A stretch of DNA of 28,773 nucleotides from BQJD01 sp964350265. Its GTDB lineage: Bacteria; Pseudomonadota; Gammaproteobacteria; Arenicellales; CAJQKF01. Below are positions 24,131 to 28,773 of this stretch, in pieces. The DNA is taken from positions 1 to 28,773 of the forward strand of contig CAYGJZ010000055.1 of assembly GCA_964350265.1 (NCBI GenBank). Reading direction: 5' to 3'. The notes beneath the pieces were generated by a model. That model did no database searches and was not told where the DNA came from. It was given only the letters and a program-made list of their open reading frames with translations. Made by a program: the position numbers and the translations under genes. Numbering within the stretch: the first letter of the stretch is position 1; every line of letters starts with the position of its first letter.

Positions 24131-25878
24131 CCCGCCGGCGGCGTCGTCCCCGGCTTGGTGCTCACGAAAGTTTCCTGGCATCGGTAGGCGGTCAACGGAC
24201 CGTGTTGCTCGGTCGCGGTAAAGGCAATGGCACGGGACAGCGTCTCCCGCGCATAGGTCACCAGCAGCGGGCGCACGCTGCTTCTCCGGTTCGACTCCAG
24301 CAGCCGGGTATCGTTCCGGCACAGCGTGTCGACGATATTGCCGTGCGGCTGCGTGCCGAGCAATGCCGCCCGTTCCCCGGGCAGGAAACTCGTCCAGCCG
24401 GTGGATACCAGGCGCATGCGTGGCAGCACCCGCGCGGGGGCAAAGGGCAGCACCAGTTGCTTCATCGGCAGCGTCGACCCGGTGGCCAGGTAGCGGGGAC
24501 CAGCCTCGAACGCGTCGAGCCGCGCCAGCACCGCGGCGGCGTCCGTGCGCACGCTGAGGTTGTGCTGGCGAACCGCGCCGAGCAAGCCGAGCACGATGGC
24601 GCCGGCCAGCAGCAGCACCGGAAGCCGGCGCCGTCCGCCGGTGTCGGTGTAGAGTCCGGCCAGCACGGTGCCCATGGCGGCAAGGGTGAGCAGCGGGTAG
24701 TAGACCCGGTAGGGCGGCAGCTTGAAGACGAAGAAGATGGCGAAGTACGCCACCGCGAACACCGACAGCGCCCAGAGCAGGACCCAGGGCGCCAGGCGAC
24801 GCGGCCAGGCCAGCGCCGCCAGCACCGCCAGCAGCAGGCAGGGAATCATCTCCTCGAGCTCGTAGAAGACCACGTCGCGGAACTGGCGCAGTGCCGCAAC
24901 GGGGCTGCGCCACTTCTCGCGGTAGGGCGCCAGCGCCTCGCGGCTGGCGCGAAGCTGTTCCGCGTCCACCGCGGCATCGGCACTTACCCAGTGCTCGAGC
25001 AGTGCCAGGCGGGTGGCGCCAAGACCGCTCGCGGCCACCGCCTGTGCCGCTGCGGCGCGTTGCCGGCGGTCGAGGTAGGCCGGGTGCAGGCCGTATTCCT
25101 GGATCCGGGCACGGTCGGCGTTCAGCGTCTTCAGCGCCGCGTAGCCGGGGGTGTCGTGGTAGACGGCGTGATCGTAGCGGCTGGCCGCGACCACCACCGC
25201 CAGCACGGCCGCCAGCGTGAGCAGCACCGGCGCCAGTCGGCCAGGACGACGCATGGGCAGCAGCGGCAGCGCCACCAGGCTGCCGGTGAGCAGCAGCAGT
25301 GCCGCCGCGTCCAGGCGCAGCAGGGCGGCGAGCACGGCGAGCACGGCGGCGAGGAGATAGCGGCCGGGACCCGCCCGGCGACGCAGCAGGGCGCTCAGCA
25401 GCAGCATCACCGCGGCCAGCGCGAGCAGGGCGGCGGTCATCGAGAACTGCGGGCGGTAGACGTAGACCAGCAGCCACGGCAGCACCAGCACGAACACGGT
25501 CAGCGGGGCGACGATGCCGCGCGACGCCTCGTAGAGCGTGGACCAGATCACCAGCGCCGCACACAGGGTCAATGCCAGGAAGACACCGTCGTACCAGGCG
25601 ATGGTCGCGTCCAGGCGGTACAGCGCCGCCAGCAGTTCGCCCACCAGCACGTTGGCGAACAGCAGCAGGTGCGGGGCATTGCCGGCGCCGCCGGGCAGGA
25701 GACCCTCGACGATGGATCGCAGGGCGATGTCGTCGTTGGTCATGTAGGTGGGCGTGAGCACGACGACCCCCAGCCAGGCAAGCAGCAGGGTACTGGCGGC
25801 GGCCGTGGCCACCGCCGGCAGGGTCCCCATCGATTGACTCGGCGTCGACGCCGCTGCGGCTCGACCGCGCTGGCTCAT
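24127..25878 (-). CDS. Polytopic membrane protein of unknown function
   Basis: A 583-residue integral membrane protein with an N-terminal helix (about 22-45) followed by THDD-like TYMTNDDIALRSIVEGLL, at least nine more hydrophobic segments, and a soluble C-terminal part of about 150 residues (GPRYLATGSTLPMKQLVLPF onwards). A large loop between helices (about residues 240-330, KTLNADRARIQEYGLHPAYL) and the acidic NDD after the first helix resemble the general plan of GT-C-type glycosyltransferases, but I cannot assign a family. Start chosen at ATG 25878 because GGAG lies six bases upstream (25885-25888); ATGs at 25890 and 25920 are alternatives. Two cysteines near the C-terminus may form a disulfide. 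Confidence 0.82.
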   Translation of the reverse strand: MSQRGRAAAASTPSQSMGTLPAVATAAASTLLLAWLGVVVLTPTYMTNDDIALRSIVEGLLPGGAGNAPHLLLFANVLVGELLAALYRLDATIAWYDGVFLALTLCAALVIWSTLYEASRGIVAPLTVFVLVLPWLLVYVYRPQFSMTAALLALAAVMLLLSALLRRRAGPGRYLLAAVLAVLAALLRLDAAALLLLTGSLVALPLLPMRRPGRLAPVLLTLAAVLAVVVAASRYDHAVYHDTPGYAALKTLNADRARIQEYGLHPAYLDRRQRAAAAQAVAASGLGATRLALLEHWVSADAAVDAEQLRASREALAPYREKWRSPVAALRQFRDVVFYELEEMIPCLLLAVLAALAWPRRLAPWVLLWALSVFAVAYFAIFFVFKLPPYRVYYPLLTLAAMGTVLAGLYTDTGGRRRLPVLLLAGAIVLGLLGAVRQHNLSVRTDAAAVLARLDAFEAGPRYLATGSTLPMKQLVLPFAPARVLPRMRLVSTGWTSFLPGERAALLGTQPHGNIVDTLCRNDTRLLESNRRSSVRPLLVTYARETLSRAIAFTATEQHGPLTAYRCQETFVSTKPGTTPPAG

Positions 25879-25980
25879 GGCTGTCTCCATGCCGTTGCCC
25901 GTTGCACCAGGACGCGGCACGGGCAGGGCCGAAGGGTAGCCGAATTCCGCGCCCGCGCGAAACGCCTGTCGCCGTCCGTG

Positions 25981-28545
25981 CTAGGAGCGCGGCCGGTGGT
26001 TCTCCGGGTCGTAGAGGGCCTGGCAGCCCACCGCCTCGACCTTCAGCGGAAAGGTCTCGTGGAAGTATTCCAGCAGCAGTTCGCGCCCGGCCACCGCCGC
26101 CTCGACGGGCAGGTAGCCGAGAGCGATGTTGGCGCCCACCGAGGGCCCGTAGGCGATGCTGGTGGCATAGGAGCGCCGGCCCAGCGCATCCACCAGCACC
26201 TCGCCGCTGTCGGCGTCGAGGATCGGCCACTGGCCGACCGGGTAGCGCGCCACGCCGCTGGCGTCGACGTTGTCGGTCATGGTCATGGTGCACAGGTAGG
26301 CGGGTTGCCGCGCGCGCTCGCGCTGGGCCAGGTAGGCGGCCTTGCCGTGGAAGTCCGCCGGCTTGACCTTCGGCCGCGTCAGGCCGGCCTCGCACAGGTT
26401 GTACTCGGTCAGCAGGTCGGCATTTTGCAGGCGCAGGCTTTTCTCCAGCCGTCGGCTGTTGGCATAGGACTCGATGCCCACCGGGGTCACCCCGGCCTCG
26501 AACAGCATGTCCCACAGCGACAGGCCGTAGCTGAACGGCAGGTAGAGCTCGTAGCCCTGTTCGCCGACGTAGGAGATGCGGAAGGCCTGCACCGGGATGC
26601 CGCGCAGGCGCAGCTCGCGGGTGGTGGCGAAGGCGAAGTCCGCCGGATCCAGCAGCGACGGGCGATCGGCCAGCGCCTCGAGGGTGCTGCGCGCCTTCGG
26701 TCCCCACACGCCGAGGGTGGCGATGTCATCGGAGCGATCGTCGAAGCGGACCTTCAGCCCCCGCGCGTCGGCCATGCGGCGCATCCACACGTAGTCGCGG
26801 TGGCCGGTGTCGCCGCCGCAGACCACGCGGTAGCGGTCGGCAGCCAGGCGAATGATGGTCAGGTCCGCGCGGATGCCGCCGACGTCGTCGAGGAAGTGGG
26901 TGTAGATGCCCTTGCCCGGCGGGGTGTCGCCGCCGACCTTGGCCACGCTGGCGTACTCCAGCAACGCCTCGGCATCCGGCCCGGACAGGTCGAAGATGGC
27001 GAAGTGCGACAGGTTGATCATGCCCACGCCGTCGCTCATCGCCAGCTGCTCGGCGTTGGACACCGGCCAGAAGTGCCGTGCATCCCACTCGTTGGCGCGG
27101 TTCGGGACACGCTCGGCATAGCGCTCCAGGAGCGGCTCGTTGTGCGCGTAGCCATGCGCGCGCTCCCAGCCGGCGGCCTCCATGAAGTAGCCGCCGAGCT
27201 CGACCTCGCGTGGCCAGAACGGGCTGCGACGCAGGTTGCGGCCCTTGCTGTACGGCTCGCGCGGATGTACCGGCGGGTTGTAGATCTTGAAGGCGGTCTC
27301 GAAGCATCGGTCGTGGATGTAGTTCGGCGTCTTCTGGATCGGGTAGTAGCGGGCAATGTCGATGCCGAAGGTATCCAGCTCGCTGCGACCGTCGGTCATC
27401 AGGTCGGCCAGCACCTTGCCGGTGCCCGGGCCGTCCTTCACCCACACCGACACGCAGTACCACAGGCCACGCACGTCCGGCGACTCGCCGATGGACGGAC
27501 CACCGTCGGCGGTGACCTGCAACAGGCCGTTGAAGGAGGCCTTCTCGTCGAAGCCGAGTTCGCCGAGGATCGGGGTCAGCTCGATGGCGCGCTCCAGCGC
27601 CTCCAGCACCTGCTCCAGCTCCAGGTCGCGCTGCGACGGCGACAGCCGTGCCTCGCCCTTCTCCAGCAGTTCGCGGGGATGCACCAGGCGCGGCGCGCTC
27701 TGCTCGTAGTAGCCCCACTCGATCTGCCCGCCCTCGGCGGTCTTCGGGTCGCCGGTGTCGCGCAGGTAGGCGGAGTTGCCCTGGTCGCGCAGCAGCGGCC
27801 AGCCGATGTCCTTGCCGGTGCCGGCGAATTCCTCGTAGGGGCCGAAGAAGGTCAGCGGGTGGTCCACCGGCATCACCGGCAGGTCCTCACCCGCCATCTC
27901 GGCGATCAGGCGTCCCCACAGGCCGGCACAGACCACCACGTGGCCGGTCTCGATGTAGCCGCGCGAGGTTTCCACGCCGACGATGCGGCCGTCGCGGATG
28001 TCCAGCGACAGCGCCGGGGTGTTGGCGAACACCTTCAGCTTGCCGGTGGCCTCGGCCATTTCCGTGAGCTTGCCGACCACGGTCTGCGAGCGCGGCACCA
28101 CCAGCCCGGCGTCCGGGTCCCACAGCGCCCCCTGGATCATGTCCTCTTCCAGCAGCGGGAACTTCTCCTTCGCCTCCTTCGCGCTGATCAGGCGGGCGCG
28201 GGTACCGAAGGCCTTGCCCGAGCCGACCTTGCGCTTGAGTTCTTCCATGCGCTCGTCGTCGTCGTGGCGCGCCACCTCCAGCCCGCCGACCCGGCTGTAG
28301 TGGCCGAGCCGATCGTAGAAGTCGATGCTGTACAAGGTGGTGTAGCACGACATGTGGTCGTGGGAGGTGGCATAGCAGAAATCCGAGGCATGGGCGGTGG
28401 AGCCGATGTCGGTGGGCACCGCCGACTTATCGATGCCGACGATGTCCTCCCAGCCGCGCTCGATCAGGTGATGCGCCACCGAGGCGCCGACGATGCCGCC
28501 CTGGCCGATGATGACAACGTTTGCTCGCTGCGGAAATGCCGCCAT
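25981..28545 (-). CDS. FAD-dependent oxidoreductase with GcvT domain (dimethylglycine/sarcosine dehydrogenase-like)
   Basis: An 854-residue, two-part enzyme. Residues 1-430 are a DAO-type FAD domain with the dinucleotide motif IGQGGIVGAS at 13-22, D39, and GSTAHAS, in which H52 aligns with the histidine that carries covalent FAD in DMGDH/SarDH. Residues from about 440 form an FAO-M linker and a GcvT-like aminomethyltransferase fold (GDTGHRDYVWMRRMADARGL, then ISYVGEQGYELYLPFSYGLS), which in relatives binds tetrahydrofolate and takes up the released one-carbon unit. N-demethylation of a methylated amino acid is the family role; the substrate is unknown. The start is ATG 28545, with GAGGGG seven bases upstream. 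It lies just downstream of tRNA-Met. Confidence 0.92.
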   Translation of the reverse strand: MAAFPQRANVVIIGQGGIVGASVAHHLIERGWEDIVGIDKSAVPTDIGSTAHASDFCYATSHDHMSCYTTLYSIDFYDRLGHYSRVGGLEVARHDDDERMEELKRKVGSGKAFGTRARLISAKEAKEKFPLLEEDMIQGALWDPDAGLVVPRSQTVVGKLTEMAEATGKLKVFANTPALSLDIRDGRIVGVETSRGYIETGHVVVCAGLWGRLIAEMAGEDLPVMPVDHPLTFFGPYEEFAGTGKDIGWPLLRDQGNSAYLRDTGDPKTAEGGQIEWGYYEQSAPRLVHPRELLEKGEARLSPSQRDLELEQVLEALERAIELTPILGELGFDEKASFNGLLQVTADGGPSIGESPDVRGLWYCVSVWVKDGPGTGKVLADLMTDGRSELDTFGIDIARYYPIQKTPNYIHDRCFETAFKIYNPPVHPREPYSKGRNLRRSPFWPREVELGGYFMEAAGWERAHGYAHNEPLLERYAERVPNRANEWDARHFWPVSNAEQLAMSDGVGMINLSHFAIFDLSGPDAEALLEYASVAKVGGDTPPGKGIYTHFLDDVGGIRADLTIIRLAADRYRVVCGGDTGHRDYVWMRRMADARGLKVRFDDRSDDIATLGVWGPKARSTLEALADRPSLLDPADFAFATTRELRLRGIPVQAFRISYVGEQGYELYLPFSYGLSLWDMLFEAGVTPVGIESYANSRRLEKSLRLQNADLLTEYNLCEAGLTRPKVKPADFHGKAAYLAQRERARQPAYLCTMTMTDNVDASGVARYPVGQWPILDADSGEVLVDALGRRSYATSIAYGPSVGANIALGYLPVEAAVAGRELLLEYFHETFPLKVEAVGCQALYDPENHRPRS

Positions 28546-28719
28546 GACGACGCCCCTCGTGATCTTCTGGAATGGTTCAAGGTCCGGGGCGTCGGGCCGC
28601 AGGCGGCCGCAACGCACGGGGTTCGGCGAAGATGCCAGAAGTGGGCGGGCGCGCTCAATACGCCGATGCGACACGCTCGGGCGTGAGCACGAAGCGCGGC
28701 AGGTCGGGCGGGGGGAAAG

Positions 28720-28773
28720 TGGTGGCTATGGGTGGATTCGAACCACCGACCCCATCATTATGAGTGATGTGCT
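28720..28773 (-). tRNA. Elongator tRNA-Met (CAU), 3' part; 5' end beyond the window
   Basis: The 54 bases on the minus strand read AGCACATCACTCATAATGAT followed by GGGG, a variable loop and a T-arm (GGTGG-TTCGAAT-CCACC), then the acceptor 3' strand and an encoded CCA (28720-28722). The anticodon loop CTCATAA in a 5-bp stem matches bacterial elongator tRNA-Met. The D-arm and acceptor 5' strand are cut off by the window edge. Confidence 0.95.

Noticed and set aside
23159..26707. An 1182-codon open frame on the minus strand
   Set aside because: It crosses several real genes in another phase, including the CitE-like gene on the opposite strand, and encodes repetitive Arg/Gly/Ala sequence.
28672..28685. 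CACGC-TCGG-GCGTG hairpin downstream of tRNA-Met as a terminator
   Set aside because: Stem is only 5 bp and lacks a T tract.
24202..28686. A 1494-codon open frame on the plus strand
   Set aside because: It runs antisense through the membrane-protein and FAD-GcvT genes. Its product is a Gln/His/Arg/Gly-rich low-complexity sequence without motifs, a product of high GC codon bias.
28546..28773. tRNA-Met 3' end as an integration site for a genomic island covering the accessory genes
   Set aside because: No integrase, no direct repeat of the tRNA 3' end was noticed in the window, and base composition does not change visibly.

Overview
The window looks like chromosomal DNA of a GC-rich gammaproteobacterium. 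The order miaB-phoH-ybeY-corC-lnt on one strand is the usual gammaproteobacterial arrangement, and IscR, SufBCDS, Lnt and an elongator tRNA-Met all fit a Gram-negative host. A member near the Chromatiales/Ectothiorhodospiraceae or Xanthomonadales is plausible, but the genus cannot be named from sequence alone. Genes are tightly packed. The long mirror-image reading frames opposite real genes reflect the high GC content.

Layout. 1-614 (+) is the C-terminal end of an MgtE magnesium transporter. 611-5977 (-) is the block miaB, phoH, ybeY, corC, lnt (tRNA modification, rRNA maturation, ion homeostasis, lipoprotein acylation). Facing it across a compact divergent promoter region, 6152-8745 (+) is an MBOAT O-acyltransferase with an AlgJ/AlgX-like SGNH partner. 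8772-14917 (-) is a complete transcription unit iscR-sufB-sufC-sufD-sufS-sufT-Rieske ferredoxin. Its promoter overlaps a good match to half of an IscR type-1 operator. 15593-15964 (+) is an HU-type nucleoid protein with a basic N-terminal tail, with its own promoter and a strong hairpin terminator. It is followed by an unrecognised histone-H1-like/helical protein and a VOC protein (+).

16943-17516 (-) is a DsrC-family protein that keeps only the inner conserved cysteine, plus a 73-residue partner. From 17615 to 28545 the content is more accessory: a LysR regulator and an SDR oxidoreductase (+), an OYE-type flavin/iron-sulfur oxidoreductase (-), a lipoprotein (-), a GT2 glycosyltransferase (-), a CitE/HpcH-like lyase (+), an orphan polytopic membrane protein (-), and a large DMGDH/SarDH-like FAD-GcvT oxidoreductase (-). 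The window ends inside a tRNA-Met gene (-).

How the parts fit. The SUF operon is autoregulated housekeeping Fe-S assembly, but it lacks the usual SufE/SufU and SufA partners. The OYE-type and FAD-GcvT enzymes both resemble N-demethylases of methylated amines and may serve one C1 pathway, although they are 4.6 kb apart. No CRISPR array, integrase, transposase or phage gene was seen. The best candidates for something undescribed are the DsrC-like pair, the H1-like protein next to HU, and the unusual iron-sulfur cysteine pattern in the OYE enzyme.
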